Assembly (NCBI RefSeq): GCF_018449435.1
Contig: NZ_JAHCMU010000002.1
Location: 62,001 to 126,000, forward strand
Source: Flagellimonas sp. 389
GTDB taxonomy: Bacteria; Bacteroidota; Bacteroidia; Flavobacteriales; Flavobacteriaceae
Reading direction: 5' to 3'
Length of the DNA: 64,000 bases
The position numbers and the translations under genes were made by a program. Below, piece after piece: positions 8,259-16,207 of this stretch. Position 1 is the first letter of the stretch. Each line of letters starts with the position of its first letter. A model generated the notes under the pieces. It searched no databases, was not told the origin of the DNA, and saw only the letters and a program-made list of their open reading frames with translations.

Positions 8259-9473
8259 TTACAGCAACATGTTTCTAGCTCGCTTTACGCCTTCCACCAG
8301 AACATCAACTTCTTCTTTGGTATTGTAAAAACTAAAACTTGCCCTCACCGTTCCCGGAATCTGATAAAAATCCATAATGGGCTGTGCGCAGTGGTGCCCC
8401 GTACGAACGGCAATCCCCAATTTATCTAAAATAGTGCCTATGTCATACGGATGTATTCCTTCGATATTAAAGGAAATGACAGATGTCTTATTTTCTGATG
8501 TTCCATAGATTTTTAGGCCTTCAATAGCCAATAATTGCTCTGTTGCATACTGAAGCAATTCTTCCTCATAGGCAGCAATGGCATTGAATCCAATACCATT
8601 CATGTAGTCCAAAGCAGCACCAAAGGCTATTCCTCCGCATATATTGGGAGTTCCTGCTTCAAATTTATGAGGTAAATCGGCATACGTAGTTTTTTCAAAA
8701 GTTACCTCGGCAATCATCTCGCCTCCACCTTGATAGGGTGGTAACTTTTTAAGCCATTCTTCTTTTCCATAAAGCATTCCAACGCCTGTAGGGCCACAAA
8801 CTTTGTGCGCGGACACCGTATAAAAATCCACATCCAAAGCTTGTACGTCCGCTTTTATGTGAGGAGCGGCCTGAGCTCCATCTATCAAAACCGCTGCTCC
8901 AACATTGTGGGCCGCACTAATAATTTCCGTTATTGGGTTGATCGTTCCCAATGCATTGGAAATATGGTTACAGAAAACAAGTTTGGTCTTATTTGAAAGT
9001 AACGCATGAAATTCTTCCATGACCAATTCACCGTTTTGGTTCATCGGAATCACTTTTAAAACTCCTCCCGAACGTTCACAGAGCATTTGCCACGGAACTA
9101 TATTGGAATGGTGCTCCATTGCGGAGACCAAGACCTCATCACCTGCTGTTATAAATGAAGTAAATCCGTTCGCAACGAGATTAATACTATGGGTCGTTCC
9201 CGAGGTCAATATTACCTCGTGCGATTTGGCAATATTAAAATGCTCTTGGATTTTGAGTCGTGCCGCTTCATAGGCATCAGTGGCTTCTTGGGAAAGCGAG
9301 TGTACACCCCTATGAATATTGGCATTGTACTTTTGGTAATATTCCACAATAACATCGATCACCTGTTGTGGTGTTTGCGATGTTGCTGCATTGTCCAAAT
9401 ATACTAAGGGTTTCCCGTTGACTTCTCTTTTTAGGATAGGGAAATCTTCTCTTATTTTATTTATGTCGAGCAT
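8259..9473 (-). CDS. sufS: Cysteine desulfurase SufS
   Basis: 404 residues from ATG 9473. This PLP enzyme converts cysteine to alanine and an enzyme-bound persulfide for Fe-S cluster assembly. The PLP lysine is in TVSAHKVCGPTG (about 225). The persulfide-forming Cys is in RTGHHCAQPIMDFY (about 361), the group-II (SufS/CsdA) form. ILTSGTTHSIN and DGAQAAPHI are the usual cofactor-contact blocks. It is separated from sufD by a beta-barrel gene and a strong hairpin, an unusual gap for SUF operons, and is followed by sufE. Confidence 0.96.
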   Translation of the reverse strand: MLDINKIREDFPILKREVNGKPLVYLDNAATSQTPQQVIDVIVEYYQKYNANIHRGVHSLSQEATDAYEAARLKIQEHFNIAKSHEVILTSGTTHSINLVANGFTSFITAGDEVLVSAMEHHSNIVPWQMLCERSGGVLKVIPMNQNGELVMEEFHALLSNKTKLVFCNHISNALGTINPITEIISAAHNVGAAVLIDGAQAAPHIKADVQALDVDFYTVSAHKVCGPTGVGMLYGKEEWLKKLPPYQGGGEMIAEVTFEKTTYADLPHKFEAGTPNICGGIAFGAALDYMNGIGFNAIAAYEEELLQYATEQLLAIEGLKIYGTSENKTSVISFNIEGIHPYDIGTILDKLGIAVRTGHHCAQPIMDFYQIPGTVRASFSFYNTKEEVDVLVEGVKRARNMLL

Positions 9474-9523
9474 AGCAATCAAAATAGATTACAAAGATAC
9501 CTACAATGGCGATAATAGGACTA

Positions 9524-9549
9524 TGGCCCAGTAGTAATTCACTGGGCCA
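9524..9549 (-). terminator. Perfect 9-bp hairpin between the beta-barrel gene and sufS
   Basis: TGGCCCAGT / ACTGGGCCA with an 8-nt loop, 14 bp after the stop of the beta-barrel gene. There is only a weak U-rich tail on the minus strand, so it may attenuate or stabilise a 3' end rather than terminate fully before sufS. Confidence 0.5.
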
Positions 9550-9563
9550 ATCATTAGATTATA

Positions 9564-10154
9564 TTAAAAACGGAAACCCGCGCCGAACTTTAAGAACATC
9601 GAATCTTCATTTATGTCGGGTAAATCTGACCTTGTAATATTATTCCGCACATAATCATATTGAGCCTGTATAAAAATACGTTTGGTAATATCGTACGAAA
9701 TACCAACATTTATGTTTATTCCTCCGTCGGTATCTGTTCTAGATTCAGGTCTTATCTCAATAGGAAAGTGCTCATTATCAAATTTGGACCGAACTACAGT
9801 ATATCCCAAACCTATGGCTGGCCTAAATTTTTCCAAGGCCGGAATCTTGAACTCCATAAAAACCCTGGGTTGAATCAACCAGTTTGTTCTTTTAGTGGTA
9901 AAAGCTCCTGGCAATTCATTTAAATCTAAATCTTCATGAAAAACCCCTGCACTGATGCCAGCTCCCAGTCTAGCAAAACCGATTTCTAAAAACCGATATT
10001 TTATTCCTAAATCAACTATTCCTGGTAAGTCTGTCCTAACCTCGTTATCACTTATTGAGATTGGGTAATTTGCTTCGACACTCCACTTTTTCTCTTGTGC
10101 AGTCAACGAAATTGTGGCAAGGAGTACTACTGAAAATAAAATTTTTCTTGTCAT
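9564..10154 (-). CDS. Outer-membrane beta-barrel protein within the SUF locus
   Basis: 196 residues from ATG 10154, which begins a signal peptide (MTRKILFSVVLLATISLTAQ). The rest is amphipathic beta strands with glycine/aromatic alternation (LGAGISAGVF, AIGLGYTVVRS, IQAQYDYVRNN) and a terminal Phe (KFGAGFRF), typical of small 8-stranded outer-membrane barrels in Bacteroidota. Nothing links it to Fe-S assembly. It sits between sufD and sufS with 126 bp and 90 bp spacers and a strong hairpin at its 3' end, so it is probably an insertion into an ancestral sufD-sufS order. Function unknown. Confidence 0.8.
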   Translation of the reverse strand: MTRKILFSVVLLATISLTAQEKKWSVEANYPISISDNEVRTDLPGIVDLGIKYRFLEIGFARLGAGISAGVFHEDLDLNELPGAFTTKRTNWLIQPRVFMEFKIPALEKFRPAIGLGYTVVRSKFDNEHFPIEIRPESRTDTDGGININVGISYDITKRIFIQAQYDYVRNNITRSDLPDINEDSMFLKFGAGFRF

Positions 10155-10280
10155 TTTTTGATTGTTTAAATTGATGTTATTCAAGCTAAACTACTTCAAA
10201 AAATTCCCTTAAATTCTAACTGTTTTGTTAATCCTTTCCTGTATTTTGTTAAAGATTATAACTACAGGGCATGTAAATGA

Positions 10281-11597
10281 TTACAATTCAAAACCTACAC
10301 GAACTCCTAGTTTATTGGCAATAAGTTTATTGATTCTAGTTTTCAGCTCGGGAATACGAACACTTTCCAAAACGTTATTGGCAAAAGCATACATAAGCAA
10401 TGCCGTAGCCTCTTTTTTGGGAATTCCACGAGATTGCAGATAAAACAAAGCATCTTCATCCAACTGACCAATGGTACAACCGTGAGAACACTTTACATCA
10501 TCCGCAAATATCTCTAATTGTGGTTTTGTATTGATCGTGGCCCTATCACTGATCAAGATATTGTTGTTCTGTTGAAAAGCATTTGTTTTTTGGGCAATCT
10601 TATCCACAATGATCTTCCCGTTAAAAACACCCGTAGAATTTTCTCCAAAAATACCCTTGTAATCTTGATGACTTTCACAATTGGGCTGTGCATGGTGCAC
10701 CAAGGTATGGTGATCCACATGTTGCTTTTCTCCCAATATGGTTACGCCCTTTAAGACAGAGTCCATACGCTCTCCATTTTGATAAAAATTGAGATTGTTA
10801 CGTGTTAGTTTTCCGCCAAAGGAAAACGTATGTACACGAACCACGCTATTATCTTTTTGAGAGATGTACGTATTGTCTATTAACGAAGCTGTGTTTTCGT
10901 CATTTTGTACTTTGTAGTAATCCACAATTGCATCTTTGGCCGCGAATATTTCCGTAACAGAATTGGTGAAAACTTCGTTACCGGTCAGGCTTTGGTGGCG
11001 TTCTATAATTTGAACTTCGGCATTCTCCTCTACAATCACCAAATTCCTTGGTTGAAGCATTAAAGCTGCTTCGTTACCTGTTGCCAGATGAACAATCTGA
11101 ATGGGCTTTTTTGGTGCTTTGCTCTTAGGAATATAGATATAAGCTCCTTCTTTGCTAAATGCAGTGTTCAAGGTCGTTAAAGACTCATTTTTTGAAGCAA
11201 CTTTATTAAAATAAACATCGATGACCGCCTTATATTGTGGTTTGGTCAATGCCGCACTCATTAAACATACATCTACACCATCATGCGTGGTTTCGGACAA
11301 ATAGGAACTGTACACACCGTCTATGAAAACTATCTTATAGGTGTCTATCTCATGAAGGAAATATTGTTTGATGTCCTTGTACTCCAATGTATTTTCCTGC
11401 CTTGGAAAAATACTGAAATCCACTTTTTGAATTGCATTTAAGGAAGTATATTTCCAAGCTTCCTCTTTTTTCGTGGGAAAGCCTTTCGCTTCAAAATTTT
11501 TGATTGCTTCGGAACGAACTTCATGTACCGGATGATCCAGGTCAATGTTGTTTTCAAAGGCTATAAATGAAGAAAGTAATTTATCTTTTAAATCCAT
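10281..11597 (-). CDS. sufD: Fe-S cluster assembly protein SufD
   Basis: 438 residues, a parallel beta-helix partner of SufB in the SufBC2D scaffold. Recognisable blocks: TKKEEAWKYTSL near the N-terminus, the long beta-helix core, DVKCSHGCTIGQLDEDALFYLQSRGI (written here in part: CSHGCTIGQLDEDAL, about 360-374) with the conserved His, and EATALLMYAFANNVL near the end. It follows sufC after an inserted four-helix-bundle gene. The last part of that insertion, including a palindrome, ends 11 bp before the sufD start and could affect its translation. Confidence 0.94.
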   Translation of the reverse strand: MDLKDKLLSSFIAFENNIDLDHPVHEVRSEAIKNFEAKGFPTKKEEAWKYTSLNAIQKVDFSIFPRQENTLEYKDIKQYFLHEIDTYKIVFIDGVYSSYLSETTHDGVDVCLMSAALTKPQYKAVIDVYFNKVASKNESLTTLNTAFSKEGAYIYIPKSKAPKKPIQIVHLATGNEAALMLQPRNLVIVEENAEVQIIERHQSLTGNEVFTNSVTEIFAAKDAIVDYYKVQNDENTASLIDNTYISQKDNSVVRVHTFSFGGKLTRNNLNFYQNGERMDSVLKGVTILGEKQHVDHHTLVHHAQPNCESHQDYKGIFGENSTGVFNGKIIVDKIAQKTNAFQQNNNILISDRATINTKPQLEIFADDVKCSHGCTIGQLDEDALFYLQSRGIPKKEATALLMYAFANNVLESVRIPELKTRINKLIANKLGVRVGFEL

Positions 11598-11607
11598 AAT
11601 TATGTGC

Positions 11608-11656
11608 GTTTCTTGTTTGTCAAATTAAATTTGACGTTTCAAGTTTCTTGTTTGTT
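11608..11656. repeat. Heptamer array and palindrome at the 3' edge of the four-helix-bundle cassette
   Basis: Seven consecutive 7-bp words: GTTTCTT, GTTTGTC, AAATTAA, ATTTGAC, GTTTCAA, GTTTCTT, GTTTGTT. Words 2-4 form the perfect palindrome GTCAAATT-A-AATTTGAC (11619-11635). The array runs into the last codons of the four-helix-bundle gene, supplying its stop codon. Confidence 0.8.
11636..11645. repeat. Left copy of 10-bp inverted repeat bounding the cassette
   Basis: GTTTCAAGTT here is the exact reverse complement of AACTTGAAAC at 12047-12056. The left copy overlaps the stop codon and the right copy abuts the ATG of the four-helix-bundle gene. A second, outer complementary pair exists (11608-11618 with 12060-12072, two-base bulge). 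Confidence 0.85.
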
Positions 11657-12046
11657 TTCCCTAAACTTGGTTCCTTTGAACTCTTTTTTGTTCAAATAGT
11701 TAATGAAATTGGCTATTCTTCTGCTTAAGGTTTCGTAATCAGAAACCAATTTTGACATTTCTTCTTCTGTTATGTATTCATTGTCAAAAATGCGATAAAT
11801 CTGAGCTCTTGTCTCTCCTGCCGAAGCTTTTGCAGTTGATAAAAATTGTCTGAATTCTAGGTTTCCATCTCTTTCAAAACCCTCTGCGATATTGTCCATT
11901 ACAGAACCAGAAGATGCTTTTATTTGATTTCTTAGCCTAAAATCACCTTTTAAATCAGTTGATTTTGACAACCGTATTATTTCTTTTGAAAGTCTTCTGG
12001 CTTCTTGCCATATTTCTAAATCTTCGAATTTTTTTATTGTAGCCAT
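11639..12046 (-). CDS. Four-helix-bundle protein (23S rRNA IVS / S23 family) inserted between sufC and sufD
   Basis: 135 residues, all-alpha. The start FEDLEIWQEARRLSKEIIRL and the middle NQIKASSGSVMDNIAEGFER match the S23/IVS four-helix family (also the fold of the Avd proteins of diversity-generating retroelements). Family members in spirochaete and other 23S rRNA genes are encoded inside excised intervening sequences; the biochemical role is not settled. Here the gene splits the sufC-sufD pair and is bounded by a perfect 10-bp inverted repeat at its ATG and its stop, plus 7-bp-register repeats. The last codons (NKQET-stop) are made of those repeats. It is likely a mobile or selfish cassette tolerated in the SUF message. 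Confidence 0.9.
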   Translation of the reverse strand: MATIKKFEDLEIWQEARRLSKEIIRLSKSTDLKGDFRLRNQIKASSGSVMDNIAEGFERDGNLEFRQFLSTAKASAGETRAQIYRIFDNEYITEEEMSKLVSDYETLSRRIANFINYLNKKEFKGTKFRENKQET

Positions 12047-12072
12047 AACTTGAAACTATAAACAAAAGAAAC
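12047..12072. repeat. Right inverted-repeat copies at the 5' edge of the cassette
   Basis: AACTTGAAAC (12047-12056) pairs perfectly with 11636-11645. AAACAAAAGAAAC (12060-12072) pairs with GTTTCTTGTTT (11608-11618) except for two bulged bases. In the mRNA the two sides could form a stem that loops out the whole four-helix-bundle gene. Confidence 0.75.
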
Positions 12073-12083
12073 CCGAAACTAAA

Positions 12084-12836
12084 TTAAACAGTTGCTTCTT
12101 GTTTGATCCAGTCGTAACCTTTCTCTTCCAACTCCAAAGCCAAATCCTTGTTACCGGATTTTACAATTTTACCATCGTGAAGCACATGCACATAATCGGG
12201 CACTATATATTCCAACAATCTTTGGTAATGGGTAATTACGATGATGGCATTTTCTTTTCCCCTAAGCTTGTTCACCCCATCGGCAACAATCCGGAGCGCA
12301 TCAATATCCAACCCTGAATCGGTCTCATCCAAAATCGCCAATTTTGGTTCTAACATAGCTAATTGAAATATTTCATTTCGCTTTTTCTCACCACCTGAAA
12401 ATCCTTCGTTCAACGAACGTGACAAAAATTTTCTGTCGATTTCCAACATTTCAGATTTCTCACGAATCAGTTTTAACATTTGGTTAGCGGGCATATCCTC
12501 CAGACCTCTTGCTTTTCTTGATTCATTTATAGCTGTCTTCATAAAGTTGGTTACAGAAACTCCAGGAATTTCCACTGGGTACTGAAACGAAAGGAATATC
12601 CCTTTATGGGCTCTTTCTTCTGGAGCCAAATCTTCCAGATCTTCACCTTCCAAGGCTATGCTGCCTTTTTTAATCTCAAATTCTTCCTTCCCCGCAATAA
12701 CGGATGCCAAAGTACTTTTACCTGAACCGTTCGGTCCCATTATGGCGTGAACTTCTCCCGCATTTACCTCTAGGTTAATTCCCTTCAAGATTTTCTTATC
12801 TTCTATGCTTGCGTGTAAATCTTTAATTTCTAACAT
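12084..12836 (-). CDS. sufC: Fe-S cluster assembly ATPase SufC
   Basis: 250 residues from ATG 12836; an in-frame TTG two codons upstream is less likely. This is an ABC-type ATPase that drives conformational change of the SufB-SufD scaffold. Walker A GPNGSGKST (about 36), ABC signature FSGGEKKRNE (about 150), Walker B PKLAILDETDSGLD (about 166) and the switch His in VITHYQRLL are all intact. It is soluble, with no membrane segment. It is downstream of sufB, separated by a REP-like palindrome, and upstream of the inserted four-helix-bundle gene. Confidence 0.97.
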   Translation of the reverse strand: MLEIKDLHASIEDKKILKGINLEVNAGEVHAIMGPNGSGKSTLASVIAGKEEFEIKKGSIALEGEDLEDLAPEERAHKGIFLSFQYPVEIPGVSVTNFMKTAINESRKARGLEDMPANQMLKLIREKSEMLEIDRKFLSRSLNEGFSGGEKKRNEIFQLAMLEPKLAILDETDSGLDIDALRIVADGVNKLRGKENAIIVITHYQRLLEYIVPDYVHVLHDGKIVKSGNKDLALELEEKGYDWIKQEATV

Positions 12837-12871
12837 TTTCAAAAAGTTGTATTCTTAGTTTGAATTTTATG

Positions 12872-12925
12872 ATTTCGGCTACGCTCAATCACCTGTAAAT
12901 TTGGTGGCAGAGCAAAGTCGAAGCT
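12872..12925. repeat. REP-like inverted repeat between sufB and sufC
   Basis: TTTCGGCTACGCTCAATCACC is followed after 9 bp by an imperfect reverse complement containing GGTGGCAGAGC and AAGTCGAAGC. The layout (TTCGRCT-CGCTCA...GAGC-AGTCGAA) is that of the short palindromic repeats scattered in intergenic DNA of many Bacteroidota. One arm reaches the sufB stop codon (12924-12926). Confidence 0.65.
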
Positions 12926-14369
12926 ACCCTACCGAACCTTCAAGACTTATCTCCAATAGTTTTTGAGCCTCCACGGCAAACTCCATAGGTAATTTGTTCA
13001 GCACCTCTTTGCTGAATCCGTTGACGATTAGGGCGATAGCCTTTTCGGTGTCGATTCCCCTTTGGTTGCAATAGAAAATTTGGTCTTCCCCAATTTTACT
13101 GGTTGTGGCCTCGTGCTCTATCTGTGCGGATTTGTTCTTTGCCTCAATGTAGGGAAATGTATGTGCTCCACAGCGGTTGCCCATCAGCAACGAATCGCAT
13201 TGTGAAAAATTCCTTGCATTTTCTGCCCTGCTATTTACCTGTACCAATCCCCTGTAGCTGTTCTGGGATTGGCCTGCCGAGATTCCTTTGGAAATAATGG
13301 TACTCTTGGTGTTCTTTCCCAAGTGAACCATTTTGGTGCCTGTATCGGCTTGCTGAAAATTATTGGTTACTGCAATGGAATAGAACTCTCCCACGGAATT
13401 ATTTCCTTTTAAGATACAAGAAGGATATTTCCAAGTTACTGCTGAACCTGTTTCCACTTGTGTCCAAGAAATCTTCGCATTCTTTTCGCATATCCCTCTC
13501 TTGGTTACAAAATTATAAACTCCACCTTCACCTTCTTTGTTTCCGGGAAACCAGTTTTGAACGGTAGAATATTTGATCTCGGCATCGTCCAACGCTATGA
13601 GCTCAACAACCGCTGCGTGCAATTGATTCTCATCTCGTGATGGTGCTGTACATCCTTCAAGGTAACTTACGTAACTACTTTCGTCCGCTATCACCAAGGT
13701 ACGTTCAAACTGACCGGTACCTCCCTCATTTATCCTGAAGTATGTTGAAAGTTCCATAGGGCATTTTACACCTTTTGGAATATAACAGAAAGATCCATCG
13801 GTAAATACTGCGGAATTCAATGCTGCATAAAAGTTATCTGTTTTTGGGACAACCGTACCCATGTATTTTTTAACCAATTCCGGGTGTTCTTGTATTGCCT
13901 CGGAAATAGGCATAAAAATGATTCCTTTTTCTGCAAGCGTCTTTTTGAACGTTGTTGCTACGGAAACGGAATCTACGACGATATCCACGGCTACATTCTG
14001 TAATCTTTTTTGTTCATCTACGGAAATTCCCAATTTCTTGTACATTTCCAATAACTCGGGATCTACATCGTCCAGCGATTTGTTGGGGTCCGCTTTTTTG
14101 GGTGCCGAATAGTAAGAGATTGCCTGAAAATCGGGTTTTTCATAACGGACATTGGCCCATTCCGGTTCTTCCATTTCTTCCCAAATCCGAAACGCTTCCA
14201 AACGCCATTCGGTCATCCATTCCGGTTCATTTTTTTTCTTGGAAATTGCGCGAACGATATCTGCGTTCAATCCTTTTGGAAAAGTATCCGATTCAATATC
14301 TGTATAGAAACCATATTCATATTCTTTGGTTTCCAGTTCTTTTTTTAATTCTTCTTCTGTGTATGCCAT
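12924..14369 (-). CDS. sufB: Fe-S cluster assembly protein SufB
   Basis: 481 residues from ATG 14369 ([12 protein letters not shown]). SufB is the scaffold subunit that receives sulfur and holds the nascent cluster with SufC and SufD. Conserved blocks include [41 protein letters not shown] (partial: [17 protein letters not shown]), the long beta-helix, and [18 protein letters not shown] with the conserved Cys near residue 400. The length is typical. It is second in the leftward SUF transcript, about 58 bp after the IscA-type gene; its 3' end runs into a REP-like element. Confidence 0.96.
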   Translation of the reverse strand: MAYTEEELKKELETKEYEYGFYTDIESDTFPKGLNADIVRAISKKKNEPEWMTEWRLEAFRIWEEMEEPEWANVRYEKPDFQAISYYSAPKKADPNKSLDDVDPELLEMYKKLGISVDEQKRLQNVAVDIVVDSVSVATTFKKTLAEKGIIFMPISEAIQEHPELVKKYMGTVVPKTDNFYAALNSAVFTDGSFCYIPKGVKCPMELSTYFRINEGGTGQFERTLVIADESSYVSYLEGCTAPSRDENQLHAAVVELIALDDAEIKYSTVQNWFPGNKEGEGGVYNFVTKRGICEKNAKISWTQVETGSAVTWKYPSCILKGNNSVGEFYSIAVTNNFQQADTGTKMVHLGKNTKSTIISKGISAGQSQNSYRGLVQVNSRAENARNFSQCDSLLMGNRCGAHTFPYIEAKNKSAQIEHEATTSKIGEDQIFYCNQRGIDTEKAIALIVNGFSKEVLNKLPMEFAVEAQKLLEISLEGSVG

Positions 14370-14427
14370 AAGTGTTCTATTTACCAATATGAAAATGACT
14401 CAATTGGTCAATTACTTAAAAATCTTA

Positions 14428-14757
14428 CTATAAGGAGAAACTTTCTCCACAACCACATGTGCGCTGGGCATTTGGATTATTAAAAACAAAGCCTTTGCCA
14501 TTCAGTCCGCCCGAGTATTCCAAAGTGGTACCGACCAGGTATAAAAAGCTTTTTTTATCAACGAGAATACGTACTGCGTTATCTTCAAAAACCTTATCGG
14601 CATCTGTAGAAGATTTATCAAATTTCAATTCGTATGACAATCCACTGCACCCTCCACTTTTTACGCCTACACGAACAAAGTCTGTAGAAGCGTTAAAGCC
14701 TTCCTCGTTCATCATCGTCATCACTTTTTGTCTAGCGGTCTCAGAAACTTTAATCAT
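14428..14757 (-). CDS. HesB/IscA/SufA-type iron-sulfur carrier
   Basis: 109 residues. A-type carriers hold and transfer Fe-S clusters through three cysteines, all present: VKSGGCSGLSYEL (about residue 32) and the C-terminal TCGCGESF pair. It heads the leftward SUF locus directly before sufB and has a perfect TAnnTTTG box 29 bp upstream, so it is probably the first gene of the transcript. The context favours a SufA-like role, but A-type proteins cannot be told apart by sequence alone. Confidence 0.93.
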   Translation of the reverse strand: MIKVSETARQKVMTMMNEEGFNASTDFVRVGVKSGGCSGLSYELKFDKSSTDADKVFEDNAVRILVDKKSFLYLVGTTLEYSGGLNGKGFVFNNPNAQRTCGCGESFSL

Positions 14758-14785
14758 TATTATCTGGATTTAATAGAAAAGTTAA

Positions 14786-14793
14786 CAAATATA
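14786..14793 (-). promoter_or_regulatory. Putative SUF operon promoter (TATATTTG)
   Basis: The minus strand reads TATATTTG, a perfect -7 box, with predicted start near 14781 and a leader of about 25 nt before the first SUF gene. No IscR- or Fur-type site was recognised nearby. Confidence 0.5.
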
Positions 14794-14942
14794 CTTTATA
14801 AGTAGGTTTTTTCCACGCATCCTAACATTATTATAACGTATGATTCAATAGGAGTTCTCTATGGAAAAACCATGCTTAAGATACTATTTTCACTTTCAAG
14901 TCTCCCAAGCCGCTAACTACTGTTCTACAAAAGGTTTAGCAT

Positions 14943-14956
14943 CTTGTTCGAACAAG
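14943..14956. promoter_or_regulatory. Perfect 14-bp palindrome upstream of thiL
   Basis: CTTGTTCGAACAAG is a perfect inverted repeat ending 24 bp before the thiL -7 box, so it covers the -33 region. This is a plausible operator; the cognate regulator is unknown. Confidence 0.45.
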
Positions 14957-14980
14957 CGCTAAATTTTTAATTATCATGTT

Positions 14981-14988
14981 TACTTTTG
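14981..14988 (+). promoter_or_regulatory. Putative thiL -7 box (TACTTTTG) abutting the start codon
   Basis: A perfect TAnnTTTG match ends only 4 bp before the thiL ATG (14993). A start about 5 nt downstream of the box would fall on the ATG itself, giving a leaderless message. Confidence 0.45.
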
Positions 14989-14992
14989 CAAA

Positions 14993-16039
14993 ATGTTAGA
15001 AGATAAAAATCAGCAGAGAACGGCTTTGGAAAATTTGGGAGAATTTGGTTTGATAAAACACCTCACCAAAGATTTTAATTTGAAACATAACTCCTCATTG
15101 GTAGGCATTGGTGATGATGCAGCCGTTTTGGACCTCAACGGAAAAAAAACAGTGATTACCACGGACATGCTTGTAGAAGGGGTGCATTTTGATTTAAGTT
15201 ACATGCCCTTGAAGCATTTAGGCTACAAGTCTGTTATCGTTAACCTATCGGATGTATATGCCATGAACGCTCTGGCTACCCAAATAACAGTCTCCATAGC
15301 AGTTTCCAACCGATTTCCCTTGGAAGCGCTCGAAGAATTTTATGCTGGAGTGGCCATGGCCTGTCGGCTTTACAATGTTGATCTGGTAGGGGGAGATACG
15401 ACTTCATCGACCAGAGGGATGCTAATAAGTGTTACTGCCGTGGGGGTGGCTGAAGAAGCGGAACTTGTATACCGAAGCGGGGCAAAACCAAATGATCTTT
15501 TAGTGGTGAGTGGTGACCTTGGCGGGGCATACCTTGGGCTTCAAGTACTGGAACGCGAGAAAGAGGTCTTTAAGGTCAATCCCAACAACCAACCCGATTT
15601 GGAGCCTTACTCTTACATCGTAGAGCGACAGTTGAAACCTGAAGCTAGAAAAGATATTATTGATTTGTTGGAAAAGCTTGAGGTAAAACCAACGGCCATG
15701 ATCGATATTAGTGATGGATTGTCCTCAGAAATTTTGCATTTATGTGAACAAAGCAATGTGGGCTGTAATCTTTTTGAAGATAAAATTCCTTTGGATCCAA
15801 CAGTGATGTCCGCTTCCGAGGAATTTAAAATGGATTCCACAACTATTGCTCTAAGTGGTGGAGAAGATTATGAGCTGTTGTTCACTATTGACCAAAATGA
15901 TTTCGAAAAAATAAAGGGCAATCCTAATTTAACGGTTATCGGACACATGACTTCCAGTAACGAGGGGGCACATTTAATAACAAGAGGAGATACAAAAGTT
16001 CCCATATCGGCGCAGGGTTGGAATTCATTTTCGGAATGA
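14993..16039 (+). CDS. thiL: Thiamine-monophosphate kinase ThiL
   Basis: 348 residues. ThiL phosphorylates thiamine monophosphate to the active cofactor thiamine diphosphate. The ATP/Mg blocks of the AIR-synthase-like fold are present: GIGDDAAVLD (about 38), TTDMLVEGVHFD (about 53), VNLSDVYAMNA (about 83), LVGGDTTSS (about 127) and ALSGGEDYELLFT (about 285). The length is typical. It stands alone, divergent from the SUF locus, without other thiamine genes and without a TPP riboswitch that I can recognise. Its promoter seems to sit right against the ATG. Confidence 0.96.
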   Translation: MLEDKNQQRTALENLGEFGLIKHLTKDFNLKHNSSLVGIGDDAAVLDLNGKKTVITTDMLVEGVHFDLSYMPLKHLGYKSVIVNLSDVYAMNALATQITVSIAVSNRFPLEALEEFYAGVAMACRLYNVDLVGGDTTSSTRGMLISVTAVGVAEEAELVYRSGAKPNDLLVVSGDLGGAYLGLQVLEREKEVFKVNPNNQPDLEPYSYIVERQLKPEARKDIIDLLEKLEVKPTAMIDISDGLSSEILHLCEQSNVGCNLFEDKIPLDPTVMSASEEFKMDSTTIALSGGEDYELLFTIDQNDFEKIKGNPNLTVIGHMTSSNEGAHLITRGDTKVPISAQGWNSFSE

Positions 16040-16207
16040 ACTTATTTAAACCTTTTGGATTGAGGCGAAAATTAGGATTTTTTTGCTCTTTTGAAGGTGT
16101 TTTTTAATTGCATAGCTGGGCTACGGAAAGAAAAAATAGCAATGAAAGTGTGAAAAAGGCCAATTTTTTAGCCGATTAAAAAAATTTAAATGAGTTCAAT
16201 AAAAAAT
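16040..16207. other. Non-coding spacer after thiL
   Basis: AT-rich DNA with homopolymer runs and a GC-richer core (GCATAGCTGGGCTACGG, about 16110-16126). No ORF or terminator of normal shape. I have the impression that similar sequence recurs between genes in this family of bacteria, but this cannot be verified here. Confidence 0.3.

Noticed and set aside
11608..12072. Classical insertion sequence or MITE between sufC and sufD
   Set aside because: There is no transposase, and no target-site duplication could be recognised beside the inverted repeats; the S23-family ORF is the only content, so it is described as an unclassified cassette.
14890..14992. TPP riboswitch upstream of thiL
   Set aside because: None of the conserved THI-box segments (CUGAGA, ACCUGA) is present; only a palindrome and a promoter box are seen.
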